Shown here in pieces: positions 6,611 through 16,715 of a DNA stretch of 34,371 nt. Each line of letters opens with the position of its first letter. Position 1 is the stretch's first letter. A program made the translations under genes and the position numbers. Below the pieces are notes generated by a model. That model saw only the letters and a list, made by a program, of their open reading frames with translations, was not told where the DNA came from and did no database searches. The stretch covers positions 1 to 34,371 of the forward strand of contig CAMCBZ010000029.1 in assembly GCA_945873145.1 (NCBI GenBank), written 5' to 3'. The DNA comes from an uncultured Prevotella sp. (lineage in GTDB: Bacteria; Bacteroidota; Bacteroidia; Bacteroidales; Bacteroidaceae).

Positions 6611-7945
6611 TCAGACGCTTGCAGCTTGAAGCAAGATTTCGTTGAGGGTTGGATGAATGTGGATGATGTCTCTCAGTTGCTCAAGAGTAACGTCGAAATT
6701 CATCAGCGCAGCCACTTCTTGTACGATAGCCGCGGCATTGGCTCCCATGACATGACATCCAACAATCTTTGAATCGGGTTGCTTGCCGTCGCAGATGATC
6801 TTGACGAGCCCTTCGGTAGCCTCTATAGCTTGTGCTTTGCCGTTGCTACGGTAGAAGCCTTTGTGGGTGGTATAGTCGGGGAACTGAGATTTAACCAGCT
6901 CCTCTGTCAGTCCCACGGAAGCCACCTCAGGACGGGTGAAGACAGCAGCGGGCATGATGTCGAAGCGGATGCGGTCGTTAAGGCCAAGAATACGGTTGAC
7001 CGCATGGCGTCCTTGCGCTGTTGCTGCATGAGCCAACATCTGTAGGCCATTGACATCGCCAATGGCGTAGATGTCAGGCACTGTGGTGGTAAAATCATCG
7101 TCGACGAGAATGCCGTGGCCATTGTACTGGATGCCGGCTGCCTCAAGCTCTAGTCCCTCCACTTGTGGTGCCCGTCCAGTAGCCACCAGTATGCAGTCGG
7201 AAACAATGTGCTCTTCGGTCTTCTTCTTTGTATTGAGATAGATGACTTCATTGCCATTAACTTCACGAACTTGACAAGCAAGATGGAATTTAATACCGGA
7301 TTTCTCCAGTGTCTTGCGCAGTCGTCGGGCGATTTCACCATCTATGGTGGGCAGACATTCGCTCAGAAACTCCACGACGTCGACCTTACAGCCGAAGTCC
7401 CGGAACATCGTAGCCATCTCTAAGCCGATGACACCAGCTCCTATGACGCACACCGTCGGGGGCAGAGTAGGTGTGGAAAGCAAGTCGTCAGACGTGAAGA
7501 CATAGGTGCTGCGCGGCTCCTTGATCCCCGGCAACGGTGGCATCTTGACTTTGGATCCTGTAGCGATGATCACATGCTGAGGCTTTACTATTTCTTCACC
7601 GGCACTGACAGTCTTAGCATCAACAAAGGTTGCATGCCCCTGCAACAGTGTGATGGCAGGATTAGAAAGCAAAGTGGAGATGCCCTGACGAAGACACGCT
7701 ACCACCTGTTCTTTTCTCTCCATGGCTCGCTTGAAAGCTTCAGCTTGGAGCTCAGTATTACCCGAAGCCGCCTTTATTGCATCATGGAGCAAAGATTTGG
7801 TGGGAATACAGCCGCGGTTGAGACATGTCCCCCCAACCTCTCTCTCCTCGGCTATCACCACTTTCAATCCTTTATTGGCAGCATAGAGGGCGGTTTCGTA
7901 GCCACCCGGTCCGCTGCCAATGATCAATAAATCTGTTTCTATCAT
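6611..7945 (-). CDS. lpd: Dihydrolipoyl dehydrogenase (L-protein)
   Basis: The predicted protein has 444 residues, a little shorter than the ~465 of typical enzymes but complete. It is an FAD flavoprotein that re-oxidises dihydrolipoyl groups with NAD+. The FAD-binding GSGPGG is at 10-15. The redox disulfide motif GGTCLNRGC has C41 and C46. A second Rossmann motif GAGVIGLE and the FAD-contacting AIGDVNG segment follow. The C-terminal HPTLNE has H431/E436, the catalytic base pair. As the last gene of the gcvT-H-PA-PB-lpd operon, 21 bp after gcvPB, it probably serves the glycine cleavage complex. It may also serve 2-oxoacid dehydrogenases encoded elsewhere. Confidence 0.96.
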   Translation of the reverse strand: MIETDLLIIGSGPGGYETALYAANKGLKVVIAEEREVGGTCLNRGCIPTKSLLHDAIKAASGNTELQAEAFKRAMERKEQVVACLRQGISTLLSNPAITLLQGHATFVDAKTVSAGEEIVKPQHVIIATGSKVKMPPLPGIKEPRSTYVFTSDDLLSTPTLPPTVCVIGAGVIGLEMATMFRDFGCKVDVVEFLSECLPTIDGEIARRLRKTLEKSGIKFHLACQVREVNGNEVIYLNTKKKTEEHIVSDCILVATGRAPQVEGLELEAAGIQYNGHGILVDDDFTTTVPDIYAIGDVNGLQMLAHAATAQGRHAVNRILGLNDRIRFDIMPAAVFTRPEVASVGLTEELVKSQFPDYTTHKGFYRSNGKAQAIEATEGLVKIICDGKQPDSKIVGCHVMGANAAAIVQEVAALMNFDVTLEQLRDIIHIHPTLNEILLQAASV

Positions 7946-7966
7946 ACTTACTAATGTATGTTTTTC

Positions 7967-9355
7967 TTAGTTGTTTTCCTTAAATGTCAATACAGGATGA
8001 CGGGCTGCCAACACATCGTCGGCACGCGAGATGGGTGTATTGTGTGGTGCAGTCTTCACCATGTTTGGTGTCTCCTTGGCTTCACGAGCTATTTGATGCA
8101 TTACGTCGATGAATCGGTCGAGTGTCTCCTTGCTCTCATTTTCCGTGGGCTCGATCATCATGGCCTCGTGGAAAAGCAGTGGGAAGTAGATGGTGGGAGC
8201 ATGGAAACCAAAGTCAAGCAGCCGTTTGGCAACATCGAGTGTGGTGACCCCCGTAGACTTGTCTTTCAGTCCGTTGAAGACGAACTCATGTTTGGATAAC
8301 CCCTCAATCGGTAACTCGTAGTCGTCTTTCAGCTGATGGCGGATGTAGGTGGCATTGAGCGTAGAGAGGGGACCTACATGCTTAATGTTTTCTTTACCTA
8401 AAGAAAGAATATACGTCAGAGCGCGCACCTCTACGAGGAAGTTGCCGTGATAAGGATTGACCACAGGGAAGAACTGCTCCAGTCCCTTGCGCACACCCAC
8501 CGGGCCGCTGCCGGGTCCACCACCGCCGTGAGGCGTGGAGAAGGTCTTGTGGAGGTTGAGGTGCATCACGTCAAAGCCCATGTCCCCCGGACGACAGATA
8601 CCAAGCAGAGGATTGAGATTGGCTCCATCGTAGTACATCAGTCCGCCGCAGTCATGTACGAGCTTAACGATTTCCACAATGTTGTGCTCAAAGAGTCCGA
8701 GTGTATTGGGATTGGTCAGCATCATGGCAGCTACGGTGTCATCGAGCTTTGAGCGCAGGTCATCGATGTCGACGGTGCCGTCGGCTAGACTCTTGACCTC
8801 CACGACCTGTAAGCCGCAGACAGCAGCAGAGGCTGGATTGGTGCCGTGGGCGGAGTCGGGTACGATGACTTTGACGCGCTTCATGTCTCCACGGCTTTCG
8901 TGATAAGCCCGAATAATCATCAGTCCCGTAAGCTCTCCGTGAGCACCAGCGCAAGGCTTAAGTGTGAAGTCGTGCATTCCCGTAAGTGCAGCGAGCTGAC
9001 GGCGCAGGGCAGTGGTCACCTCCTCACATCCCCTGACAGTCTGCTCAGGTTGTAGAGGATGAATATGAGTAAAAGCGGGTAGGGCTGCTATCTCCTCATT
9101 GATTTTGGGATTGTATTTCATCGTGCAGGAACCTAATGGATAAAATCCGTTGTCGACACCGAAGTTATTGCCACTGTGGTTGGTATAGTGCCGCACGACA
9201 GTCATCTCGTCACACTCGGGAAGCTCAGCCGGCTTGTCGCGGCAGACATCCGAGGGTAGGGCATGATGAGGAAAAGCATTATGTGGCAGGCTGTAGCCAA
9301 TGCGTCTGGGATGGCTCAGCTCGAAAATCAGATGATGATATAATTTGTTGTTCAT
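7967..9355 (-). CDS. gcvPB: Glycine dehydrogenase (decarboxylating) subunit 2
   Basis: The predicted protein has 462 residues and is the C-terminal half of P-protein as a separate subunit. It carries the PLP-binding lysine, K270 in [20 protein letters not shown]. Upstream segments such as [11 protein letters not shown] (~168-178) and the [12 protein letters not shown] region (~241-252) are cofactor- and substrate-site sequences of the family. With GcvPA it decarboxylates glycine and passes the aminomethyl group to lipoyl-GcvH. The gene starts 11 bp after gcvPA, as expected for two subunits made in equal amounts. Confidence 0.96.
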   Translation of the reverse strand: MNNKLYHHLIFELSHPRRIGYSLPHNAFPHHALPSDVCRDKPAELPECDEMTVVRHYTNHSGNNFGVDNGFYPLGSCTMKYNPKINEEIAALPAFTHIHPLQPEQTVRGCEEVTTALRRQLAALTGMHDFTLKPCAGAHGELTGLMIIRAYHESRGDMKRVKVIVPDSAHGTNPASAAVCGLQVVEVKSLADGTVDIDDLRSKLDDTVAAMMLTNPNTLGLFEHNIVEIVKLVHDCGGLMYYDGANLNPLLGICRPGDMGFDVMHLNLHKTFSTPHGGGGPGSGPVGVRKGLEQFFPVVNPYHGNFLVEVRALTYILSLGKENIKHVGPLSTLNATYIRHQLKDDYELPIEGLSKHEFVFNGLKDKSTGVTTLDVAKRLLDFGFHAPTIYFPLLFHEAMMIEPTENESKETLDRFIDVMHQIAREAKETPNMVKTAPHNTPISRADDVLAARHPVLTFKENN

Positions 9356-9366
9356 AACCTTCTCAT

Positions 9367-10686
9367 TTAAGAATTTACCAGTGCTACCAGTGCGTCGATC
9401 TCTTCCTTGCTTCTCTGCTCGGTGACAGCCAGCATGAGATTATGTTCATCGATTTTGACGCCTCCGAGGAAGCCAGCCTCCAGCCATTTGGATTGCAGCA
9501 CGTCGAGGTCTCCGTCGTATGTGACACAGAATTCATTGAGATATTCCTTGTCCTTGAACGTGTCGGTGAAATGTCCGGTTTCCAAAAGTTTATCGTGAAG
9601 GTAGTGTGCTCCGTCGCAGCCCGTTTGTGCAGCTTCAATGAGTCCTTGTTTGCCCATAAGTGCCATGTAAATAGTCACCCAAAGCGCCATCAGGCTCTCG
9701 TTGGAGCAGATATTAGAGGTGGCTCTCTGTCGACGGATATGCTGTTCGCGAGCCTGCAGAGTCAGCACGAAAACGCGTTGCCCCTTGCCGTCGACAGTCT
9801 GTCCGACGATTCTTCCCGGCATCTTACGCATATATTTTTCCGTGGTACACATGTATCCGAGGTAAGGTCCTCCCCAGGCCATGGGTAATCCCAGACTTTG
9901 CGCCTCACCGACTGCGATGTCAGCTCCCCATTCTCCGGGAGTCTTCAGCAGAGCCAAGTCGGCGGCAATGCTGTTGATGATCAGCAGTGCTTTGTTGGCA
10001 TGGCAAGTATCAGCCACACCACTCAGATCCTCAACAATACCATAATAGTTAGGTTGCTGCACGATAACGCCGGCAACACCACCCTGATTGAGAGCTTCCT
10101 CCATCTGAGTGAAGTCGGTGACACCCTCCTTTTGCGGAATTTCTTTCACTACCATGCCATGGAAATGAGCATAGGTATCAAGCACTTTTCTTACTTTCGG
10201 GTCGATAGTTGTCGACACCAGTATGGTTTCGGTGTGGTGGCCGATAGCGCAGGCCATCATCGCAGCCTCAGCCGTGGCTGTGGCACCGTCGTACATCGAC
10301 GCATTGCTCACCTCCATGTCAGTCAATCGAGCCATCATCGTCTGATATTCAAAGATATAGTGTAGGGTGCCTTGCGAGATTTCGGCCTGGTAGGGCGTGT
10401 AGCTCGTCAGATATTCCGAACGCTCTACGATTTGCGGGATGACAGAGGGAATATAATGGTCATAGACACCTGCACCGGCGAAGCACGTCAATTCTCGGTT
10501 GTCCTTAGCAAGTTGACCGAAGTGTTTTCGCACTTCCACCTCGCTCATTGCTTCCGGTATGTCATAGTCGCCCTTGAGCCGGACAGAATCAGGGACATCT
10601 GCATAGAGGTCGTCAATGGAACTGACTCCTATGGCCTTCAACATTTCTTGGATGTCCTCAGGCGTTTGAGGAAAATATTTAAACAT
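9367..10686 (-). CDS. gcvPA: Glycine dehydrogenase (decarboxylating) subunit 1
   Basis: The predicted protein has 439 residues and is the N-terminal half of P-protein; the PLP lysine is on GcvPB instead. Family segments include [15 protein letters not shown] (~69-83), [15 protein letters not shown] near 94-108, and [11 protein letters not shown] near the N terminus. The two subunits form an alpha2beta2 enzyme in bacteria with the split form. The gene is intact. It is separated from gcvH by an unusually long 120-bp spacer that carries inverted repeats. Confidence 0.96.
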   Translation of the reverse strand: MFKYFPQTPEDIQEMLKAIGVSSIDDLYADVPDSVRLKGDYDIPEAMSEVEVRKHFGQLAKDNRELTCFAGAGVYDHYIPSVIPQIVERSEYLTSYTPYQAEISQGTLHYIFEYQTMMARLTDMEVSNASMYDGATATAEAAMMACAIGHHTETILVSTTIDPKVRKVLDTYAHFHGMVVKEIPQKEGVTDFTQMEEALNQGGVAGVIVQQPNYYGIVEDLSGVADTCHANKALLIINSIAADLALLKTPGEWGADIAVGEAQSLGLPMAWGGPYLGYMCTTEKYMRKMPGRIVGQTVDGKGQRVFVLTLQAREQHIRRQRATSNICSNESLMALWVTIYMALMGKQGLIEAAQTGCDGAHYLHDKLLETGHFTDTFKDKEYLNEFCVTYDGDLDVLQSKWLEAGFLGGVKIDEHNLMLAVTEQRSKEEIDALVALVNS

Positions 10687-10806
10687 AGCTTAGATTTACT
10701 GAAATAACGGAAATAGAAAGCCTTGTCCGTTATGCCTCGTCTTGCCCTTGATTTCTAAGGATTACGTTAGTAATAGCGGATAGCCATTCTATTTCCGAAT
10801 ACGAGG
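10687..10806 (-). other. Structured spacer between gcvH and gcvPA
   Basis: This 120-bp gap breaks an otherwise tight operon. ATAACGGA (10704-10711) pairs with TCCGTTAT (10726-10733) across a 14-base loop. CGGAAATAGAA (10708-10718) has a perfect 11-bp inverted partner at 10787-10797, so the two pairings compete. No T-run follows and no reading frame is evident. It could be an mRNA-processing or stability element, or an internal attenuator. Confidence 0.5.
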
Positions 10807-11166
10807 TTATTGGTTTTTCTTGTTGTAGTCTTCTTCTGTCATGAGTTTTTGAAGCTCATCAGTGTCTGCAAGGCTCACCTTGATGATCCAGTTATCGTTG
10901 GCATCCTGGTTGATAAGCTCTGGATGATCCTCCAGGGCCTCGTTGACCTCTACGACAGTGCCGCTGATAGGGGCAATCAGGTCGCTGGCAGCCTTGACAC
11001 TCTCCACGGCGCCGAAGACTTCACCGGCGGTGATCTCGTCATCTACTTCCGGCATGTCCACGTAGACGATATTGCCCAACTGCTTCTGAGCATAGTCGGT
11101 GATGCCGATATAGCCGAACTCTCCTTCCACTCTTACATATTCGTGTGATTCACTGAAATAAGTCAT
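10807..11166 (-). CDS. gcvH: Glycine cleavage system H protein
   Basis: The predicted protein has 119 residues, slightly shorter than the usual 125-130. It is a lipoyl-carrier protein that shuttles the aminomethyl group from P- to T-protein and is re-oxidised by L-protein. The lipoylation site is K58 in GAVESVKAASD. The preceding GITDYAQKQLGNIVYV (21-36) and the later SGTVVEVNEAL segments are typical of the family. It begins 32 bp after gcvT. Confidence 0.96.
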   Translation of the reverse strand: MTYFSESHEYVRVEGEFGYIGITDYAQKQLGNIVYVDMPEVDDEITAGEVFGAVESVKAASDLIAPISGTVVEVNEALEDHPELINQDANDNWIIKVSLADTDELQKLMTEEDYNKKNQ

Positions 11167-11198
11167 AATAGGTGCGAAATTAATGGTTAATGAGTATG

Positions 11199-12290
11199 TT
11201 ATTTGTGATAATGCTTATCATAGAATTTCTTCTTGACAATAGTTCCGGGGAACGTCTTACGCCGGATCTGAACCTCCACGCGGTCGCCTAACTTGAGCGA
11301 AGCGTCTACCAAAGCCACGGCACAACTCTTATCTACGGAGATGAGGCGATAACCAGTTGTGACCACACCGACAGGCTTGCCATCCTTGAGCACTGTATAG
11401 CCATGACGAGGCACAGCTTTGTCGTCAAGTTCTATGCCGCGCAGCCGTTGTGTCACGCCATTAGTCTTTTGCTCGACAAGTGCCTCTTTGCCAATGAATT
11501 CTGGCTTATCCAATTTGCAAAACATGCTCAGGCCTGCCATAACCGGTGAGATGTCCTTTGACAGCTCGTCGCCATAGAGAGGCAGTCCAACCTCAAAGCG
11601 CAGCGTGTCGCGACAACCGAGTCCGCAGGGTACGCAACGATGGCTTGCCATCAGCTGGTCCCATTGCTTGACTATGAAGCCTGTGGAGCCGTAGATCTCA
11701 AAGCCGTCTTCACCGGTGTAGCCGGTGCGGCTGACGATCACCTCCTCACCATCGATTTCCAATGTTTTGCAAGTGTAGAAAACAAGTTCACTGCAAGGTA
11801 TCTTCAACACTTCTTCCATAACGCTCGGCGACTCAGGCCCTTGAATGGCAAGCTGACCATAATAGTCAGACTTGTTGTCGAGTGTGACAGCAAATCCTTG
11901 GGCTTGCTCCCGCATCCATGCGTCGTCTTTTTCGATGTTGGCTGCATTAACAACGATGAAGAAGTGGTTGGGCGCCATCTTGTAGACAAGCAGGTCGTCA
12001 ACAGTTCCTCCATCAGGGTAGAGCATCATTCCATAGTAGATTTTGTGGATAGGGGCATTGGTGATGTCGTTAGTGAAAATGTGGTTAACATACTTTTCAG
12101 CGTCAGGCCCGGTCACGACAATCTCGCCCATGTGCGAGACATCAAAAACACCACAATGCTGTCGCACAGCATTGTGCTCATCTATAATAGATGTGTACTG
12201 GATGGGCATATCAAAGCCCCCAAATGGCTGAATGAGGGCTCCTGCCTGGCAGTGCCGCTCGTAGAGACATGTTCTCTTATTCATAGACAT
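11199..12290 (-). CDS. gcvT: Aminomethyltransferase (glycine cleavage T protein)
   Basis: The predicted protein has 363 residues, the normal length. T-protein transfers the methylene group from aminomethyl-GcvH to tetrahydrofolate and releases ammonia. Family segments seen are GALIQPFGGFDMPIQY near 17-32, GVFDVSHMGE (~47-56), the SRTGYTGEDGFEIY folate-site region near 190-203, and LRFEVGLPLYGDEL near 232-245. It is the first gene of the operon. ATG codons occur at 12290 and two codons later; the first is used here. A good promoter lies 25-55 bp upstream. Confidence 0.96.
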   Translation of the reverse strand: MSMNKRTCLYERHCQAGALIQPFGGFDMPIQYTSIIDEHNAVRQHCGVFDVSHMGEIVVTGPDAEKYVNHIFTNDITNAPIHKIYYGMMLYPDGGTVDDLLVYKMAPNHFFIVVNAANIEKDDAWMREQAQGFAVTLDNKSDYYGQLAIQGPESPSVMEEVLKIPCSELVFYTCKTLEIDGEEVIVSRTGYTGEDGFEIYGSTGFIVKQWDQLMASHRCVPCGLGCRDTLRFEVGLPLYGDELSKDISPVMAGLSMFCKLDKPEFIGKEALVEQKTNGVTQRLRGIELDDKAVPRHGYTVLKDGKPVGVVTTGYRLISVDKSCAVALVDASLKLGDRVEVQIRRKTFPGTIVKKKFYDKHYHK

Positions 12291-12314
12291 TTATGTAACA
12301 AGGTATATTTGTTG

Positions 12315-12345
12315 CAAAAATAAAGGTTTAAACAATACACTGCAA
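12315..12345 (-). promoter_or_regulatory. Promoter of the gcv operon
   Basis: Read on the minus strand: TTG at 12345-12343, a 20-bp spacer and TATTTTTG at 12322-12315. The gcvT ATG follows 24 bp later. No glycine-riboswitch sequence is recognisable in so short a leader. Confidence 0.75.
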
Positions 12346-12436
12346 GGAAAAGGCTACTAAAGTAAGTTAAAATCGAAATAATAGTTTTCAAGAGAGATTT
12401 CTGACATCGAATGGGCAAGGGTAAAGTAGAAAATAA

Positions 12437-12479
12437 ATAACGGATTGCAAAGAAAAATAACTTCTTTACAATCCGTTAT
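12437..12479 (-). terminator. maeB terminator
   Basis: The arms ATAACGGATTG (12437-12447) and CAATCCGTTAT (12469-12479) are perfect complements, with an inner AAAGAA/TTCTTT pairing. On the minus strand the stem is followed by a T-rich stretch. It lies 25 bp beyond the maeB stop. The remainder of 12346-12436 shows nothing clear. Confidence 0.85.
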
Positions 12480-12503
12480 GTGTATGTTTAGAAAGGAAAA
12501 GGG

Positions 12504-14795
12504 TTACTTCTTTTCTTTCTTAACCTTATCGACATAGGCATCAATGACTGCTACTGCAGTAACGTTGACGACGTCGCGGACGCTTGCCTCGAAATCGGTG
12601 AAGTGGATAGGCTTGTTCAGACCCATCTGGATAGGGCCGATGATCTCCACGTCAGGATCCAGCGACTGCATCAACTTGTAGCTACTGTTGGCCGAGCTCA
12701 TGTTGGGGAATACCAATGTGTTGACATCTTTGCCCTTGAGACGGGTGAAAGGATACTTGGCATCGCGAAGCTCTTTGTCGAGAGCAAAGTTGACTTGCAT
12801 CTCACCGTCAATGGCGAGGTCGGGATAGTCATGTTGCATCATCTCTACAGTCTGATGTACCTTCTGCGGTGAGCCGATCTCGTCGGTACCGAAGTTGGAG
12901 TAGCTGATCATAGCCATCACAGGCTCATCATTGAAGAATCGGACGGTATGGGCTGAGAGACGAGCTACGTCATAGAGCACATTCTGATCAGGATGACGGT
13001 TGATGAGCGTGTCAGCGAGGTAGTAGACACCCTTCTTGGTGTTGAGGATGTGCATGGTGGCGAAAGTATTATAGTCTTTGCGCACGCCAACCACTTCCTT
13101 GGCAACCTTGATAGTGTTGCTGTATTTGGTATAGAGACCAGTGATGAAAGCGTCAGCGTCGCCCTGCTCAACCATGGACATACCAAAGTAGTTACGCTCA
13201 TACATCTTGTCGTAGGCCTCTTCAAAGGTGTAGCCTTGTCTTGCGCGCTTCTCTGCGAGGTGCTTAGCGTAAGTAGCGCGGCGGCCTTGCTCCTTGTCAG
13301 CGCGCATGTCGATGATCTCCACGCCCGAAAGGTCGAGTTTCAGACGATTGGCGATACGAGCCAAGCGATCGGGATTACCAAGAAGAATAGGATGGCAAAT
13401 ACCCTCTTGCTGGGCTTGTACGGCAGCTTTCATCATTGTCGGATGACCACCCTCGGCGAAGACCACACGCTGCGGATGCAGTGCTGCTGTAGCATGCAAG
13501 GTGCGTGTGAGTTTGGTCTCCTGCCCCAGCATCTGGCGAAGATGATCCTTATAAGCATCCCAGTCCTTAATTGGCGTGCGGGCTACACCACTCTCTACGG
13601 CAGCTTTAGCCACGGCGGCACTAACCTCTGTAATCAAACGAGGATCCACAGGCTTCGGGATGAAATACTTAGGTCCGAATGTCAAGTCATTGACATGGTA
13701 AACCTCGTTTACGATATCGGGAATAGGTTGCTTGGCCAAGTCGGCAATGGCATTGACAGCCGCCATCTTCATCTCTTCGTTGATAGCTTTAGCGTGAACG
13801 TCGAGAGCACCGCGGAAGATATATGGGAAGCCGATAACATTGTTGATCTGATTAGGATAGTCAGAGCGGCCGGTAGACATTAATACGTCTGGACGACTTG
13901 CCATGGCATCCTCGTAGCTGATCTCCGGTACAGGGTTGGCCAAAGCAAAGACGATAGGCTTCTCAGCCATCGAGCGTATCATGTCCTGAGTCAGTATGTT
14001 ACCCTTAGACAGTCCAACGAAAACGTCCGCGCCCTTGATAGCTTCCTCAAGATTGTGAACATCACGACGGTCGGTTGCAAAGAGCTTCTTCTGTGGTGTC
14101 AGATTAGGACGGTCAGAAGTAATGACACCCTTGGAGTCGAGCATGACAATATTTTCTTTCTTCACACCCAGTGCTACATAGAGCTTTGTACAGCTGATAG
14201 CAGCAGCACCAGCTCCGTTGACAACAAGATGCACCTTGCTGATGTCCTTGCCGGCAACTTCCAATGCATTTTTCAGTCCGGCAGCGGAGATGATGGCAGT
14301 ACCATGCTGATCGTCGTGCATCACAGGGATGTCGAGGCTCTTTTTCAGACGTTCTTCAATGTAGAAGCACTCAGGAGCCTTGATGTCCTCAAGGTTGATA
14401 CCGCCGAAGGTAGGAGCTATACGCTCTACAGTCTCGCAGAACTTCTCGGGATCCTTCTCATTGAGCTCAATGTCAAAGACGTCGATACCACCATAGATTT
14501 TGAAGAGCAATCCCTTGCCCTCCATCACCGGCTTGCCACTCATGGCGCCTATATCTCCCAATCCGAGCACGGCAGTACCATTGGAGATGACAGCTACAAG
14601 ATTGCCTTTGTCGGTGTATTTATAGACATCATCAGGATTCTTCTGTATCTGAAGGCATGGATATGCGACTCCGGGTGAATAGGCCAAGCTCAAGTCGGTT
14701 TGCGTGCGATAAGGCTTCGTCGGCTTCACTTCAATTTTGCCCGGTCGTCCATTGGCATGGTAGGCGAGGGCAGCTTCCTCTGTAATCTTAACCAT
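12504..14795 (-). CDS. maeB: NADP-type malic enzyme with phosphotransacetylase-like domain
   Basis: The predicted protein has 763 residues, the usual size of MaeB. The N-terminal malic enzyme part (~1-420) has [12 protein letters not shown] near 33-44, [12 protein letters not shown] near 159-170 and the Rossmann segment [11 protein letters not shown] near 191-201. The C-terminal ~430-763 is a phosphotransacetylase-like domain, generally regulatory and not active in this family. It decarboxylates malate to pyruvate and yields NADPH. It has its own promoter and terminator and is transcribed divergently from the TetR gene. Confidence 0.96.
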   Translation of the reverse strand: MVKITEEAALAYHANGRPGKIEVKPTKPYRTQTDLSLAYSPGVAYPCLQIQKNPDDVYKYTDKGNLVAVISNGTAVLGLGDIGAMSGKPVMEGKGLLFKIYGGIDVFDIELNEKDPEKFCETVERIAPTFGGINLEDIKAPECFYIEERLKKSLDIPVMHDDQHGTAIISAAGLKNALEVAGKDISKVHLVVNGAGAAAISCTKLYVALGVKKENIVMLDSKGVITSDRPNLTPQKKLFATDRRDVHNLEEAIKGADVFVGLSKGNILTQDMIRSMAEKPIVFALANPVPEISYEDAMASRPDVLMSTGRSDYPNQINNVIGFPYIFRGALDVHAKAINEEMKMAAVNAIADLAKQPIPDIVNEVYHVNDLTFGPKYFIPKPVDPRLITEVSAAVAKAAVESGVARTPIKDWDAYKDHLRQMLGQETKLTRTLHATAALHPQRVVFAEGGHPTMMKAAVQAQQEGICHPILLGNPDRLARIANRLKLDLSGVEIIDMRADKEQGRRATYAKHLAEKRARQGYTFEEAYDKMYERNYFGMSMVEQGDADAFITGLYTKYSNTIKVAKEVVGVRKDYNTFATMHILNTKKGVYYLADTLINRHPDQNVLYDVARLSAHTVRFFNDEPVMAMISYSNFGTDEIGSPQKVHQTVEMMQHDYPDLAIDGEMQVNFALDKELRDAKYPFTRLKGKDVNTLVFPNMSSANSSYKLMQSLDPDVEIIGPIQMGLNKPIHFTDFEASVRDVVNVTAVAVIDAYVDKVKKEKK

Positions 14796-14847
14796 AAAAA
14801 TGTTATCTTTTTAATTTAAAAACTTTCTATCTCTTTTTATTTCAGTG

Positions 14848-14876
14848 CAAAGATAATAAAAACTGTTGAATCCAAA
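14848..14876 (-). promoter_or_regulatory. maeB promoter
   Basis: Read on the minus strand: TTTG at 14876-14873, a 17-bp spacer (slightly short) and TATCTTTG at 14855-14848. The box begins 52 bp upstream of the maeB ATG. It lies only 42 bp from the divergent tetR -7 box. Confidence 0.65.
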
Positions 14877-14896
14877 GAAGTTTTTCTTTTTTTTTG

Positions 14897-14904
14897 TACC
14901 TTTG
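14897..14904 (+). promoter_or_regulatory. tetR -7 box
   Basis: TACCTTTG lies 27 bp before the ATG at 14932, after a run of T. No clear -33 was found. It excludes the longer TTG-initiated frame from 14866, which would start upstream of the promoter. Confidence 0.62.
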
Positions 14905-14931
14905 CAACATAAAAGACTTGTATTTCCTCGA

Positions 14932-15585
14932 ATGAATAAAACTGCCAGTCCAACAGAGTACCGTCAGCAGCTGCGGGAACGCATCATCGAAGCAGCAACA
15001 CACGAGTTTGAAGCTAAAGGCATCAAATCCGTGAAGATGGATGATATTGCCTGTTTGTTGTCTGTGTCAAAAAGAACAGTGTATGAGATTTTTGGAAACA
15101 AAGAGGATCTCCTACTCGAATGTGTGAAGCATGACATGGATAGTACAGACGCTGAAATGGAAGTCTTTGCACATGAGACCAATCACAATGTCATCGACAT
15201 TATGTTACATTTCTATGAGGTGAAAATGAGCAGAATGTCAAGAATCAATCCGGCTTATTTCATAGAATTGGACAAATACCCTCAAGTGCTCAAACATTTT
15301 GAGGAAAGAAGGAAAAAGAGAGCGGTCAATTCTGCTTCATTTTTTAGAAAAGGAATTGACCAAGGCTATTTCCGCCCAGAGGTGAATTACGAGTTGATTG
15401 AGAAAATTGCCGATCTCACTATACGGGAAGTGATGGCTCAGCAACTCTACATTCAATATAATCTTAAAGAAGTATTCAGTAATCTCATCATGGTATTCAT
15501 GCGTGGACTTTGCACTTCTAAAGGAATTGCTGAATTGGAAAAATTAGGCGGCAAAAACAATTCACTCATCAAGCATAACGCGTAA
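14932..15585 (+). CDS. TetR/AcrR family transcriptional regulator
   Basis: The predicted protein has 217 residues, normal for TetR. The start is the ATG at 14932 because a -7 box sits at 14897. The N-terminal helix-turn-helix is clear: ERIIEAATHEFEAKGIKSVKMDDIACLLSVSKRTVYEIFGNKEDLL, about residues 15-62. The C-terminal ~150 residues are the variable ligand/dimer domain. It is divergent from maeB with overlapping regulatory space, so self-regulation and control of maeB are possible but unproven. Two adjacent promoters leave about 130 bp for an operator, and no palindrome there is obvious. The stop codon lies within one arm of the hairpin at 15573-15616. Confidence 0.92.
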   Translation: MNKTASPTEYRQQLRERIIEAATHEFEAKGIKSVKMDDIACLLSVSKRTVYEIFGNKEDLLLECVKHDMDSTDAEMEVFAHETNHNVIDIMLHFYEVKMSRMSRINPAYFIELDKYPQVLKHFEERRKKRAVNSASFFRKGIDQGYFRPEVNYELIEKIADLTIREVMAQQLYIQYNLKEVFSNLIMVFMRGLCTSKGIAELEKLGGKNNSLIKHNA

Positions 15586-15616
15586 TATTTGTTTCCTTTG
15601 ATACTACGCGTTATGC
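15573..15616. terminator. Hairpin between convergent tetR and hisC
   Basis: GCATAACGCGTA (15573-15584) and TACGCGTTATGC (15605-15616) are perfect 12-bp inverted copies around a 20-base loop. The left arm includes the last codons and part of the stop codon of tetR. Both sides are T/A-rich but lack a clean U-tract, so termination is probable rather than certain. Confidence 0.6.
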
Positions 15617-15636
15617 ATGAGAGCCTAATACTTTTA

Positions 15637-16692
15637 TTATTTCATCTGATCGTGATATTGTCTGAGAGCAGCGAGAAGCTCGGCATTCTCTTTCTTCGTG
15701 CCAATAGTTACGCGCAAACAGTCTTTACAAAGTTTGACACGCGTACGGTTCCTGACGATAATACCTCTTTCTACAAGATAGTCGTAAATAGACTGGGCGT
15801 CTGTCATCTTTGCTAAGAAGAAATTAGCATTAGTCGGATAAACAGTCATACAGATAGGCAACTCACGGAAAGCAGCCATCAGCTTTGGACGCTCTTCAAG
15901 CAGCAGCTTTACCCATTTCTCTACCTCTGTACGGTTCTGCAATGCTTCTAAGGCATGGCGCTGGGTGAGCAAATTGATGTTGTAGGGGTATTTGACTTTG
16001 TTGAACAGCGCGATGATTTTCTCGCTGGCAAATGCCATGCCCAGACGTATGGCTGCACATCCCCACGCTTTGCTCATGGTGTTGAGCACAATTAGATGAG
16101 GAATTTTTGTCACGACATATCGAAAGAGTGGGGCGGAAGAGAAGTCGGAGTAGGCCTCATCAATAACAACGATACCATCGAAGCGCTCCAAGACAGTGTT
16201 GATCTCCTGAGTCGACATGTTGTTACCCGTAGGATTGTTGGGAGAGCAGATCCAAATCACTTTCGTGTTCTCGTCGCATGCTGCCAATATAGCGTCTGCA
16301 TCCATCTGATAGTGCTCATCCAATAGAACAGGACGATACTCCACATCGTTGATGTCGGCACAGACCTTGTACATGCCATAGGTTGGCTCAATAGCTACCA
16401 CATTGTCAATCTGTGGACGACAAAACACGCGGTAGACAAGGTCTATCGCCTCATCAGAGCCGTTACCGAGAAATATGTTGTTAGCCGGTACTTTCTTGAT
16501 CTTTGCGAGCTCGCCTTTCACCTCCAATTGCAGTGGATCAGGGTAGCGGTTGTAAGGACTGTTGTAGGGATTCTCGTTGGCATCAAGAAAAACATGAGCA
16601 TCGTGTCCTGAATACTCATTGCGTGCAGAACTATATGGAGCCAATTTGGCGATGTTAGGTCTCACCAAATCATTCAGAGATCTTCTATTCAT
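15637..16692 (-). CDS. hisC: Histidinol-phosphate aminotransferase
   Basis: The predicted protein has 351 residues and is a fold-type I PLP enzyme that converts imidazole-acetol phosphate and glutamate to histidinol phosphate and 2-oxoglutarate. The PLP lysine is K208 in [17 protein letters not shown] (36-44), [10 protein letters not shown] (77-86), CSPNNPTGN (149-157) and VIDEAYSDF (176-184) are the expected motifs. It is the third gene of hisG-hisD-hisC and starts 23 bp after hisD. A convergent tetR terminator follows, so hisB is not in this operon. Confidence 0.95.
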   Translation of the reverse strand: MNRRSLNDLVRPNIAKLAPYSSARNEYSGHDAHVFLDANENPYNSPYNRYPDPLQLEVKGELAKIKKVPANNIFLGNGSDEAIDLVYRVFCRPQIDNVVAIEPTYGMYKVCADINDVEYRPVLLDEHYQMDADAILAACDENTKVIWICSPNNPTGNNMSTQEINTVLERFDGIVVIDEAYSDFSSAPLFRYVVTKIPHLIVLNTMSKAWGCAAIRLGMAFASEKIIALFNKVKYPYNINLLTQRHALEALQNRTEVEKWVKLLLEERPKLMAAFRELPICMTVYPTNANFFLAKMTDAQSIYDYLVERGIIVRNRTRVKLCKDCLRVTIGTKKENAELLAALRQYHDQMK

Positions 16693-16715
16693 CTTAAATC
16701 CATTATTGATAAAAA

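Noticed and set aside
12291..12345. Glycine riboswitch upstream of gcvT
   Set aside because: The promoter box lies 24 bp before the ATG, leaving no room, and no aptamer-like conserved sequence is seen.
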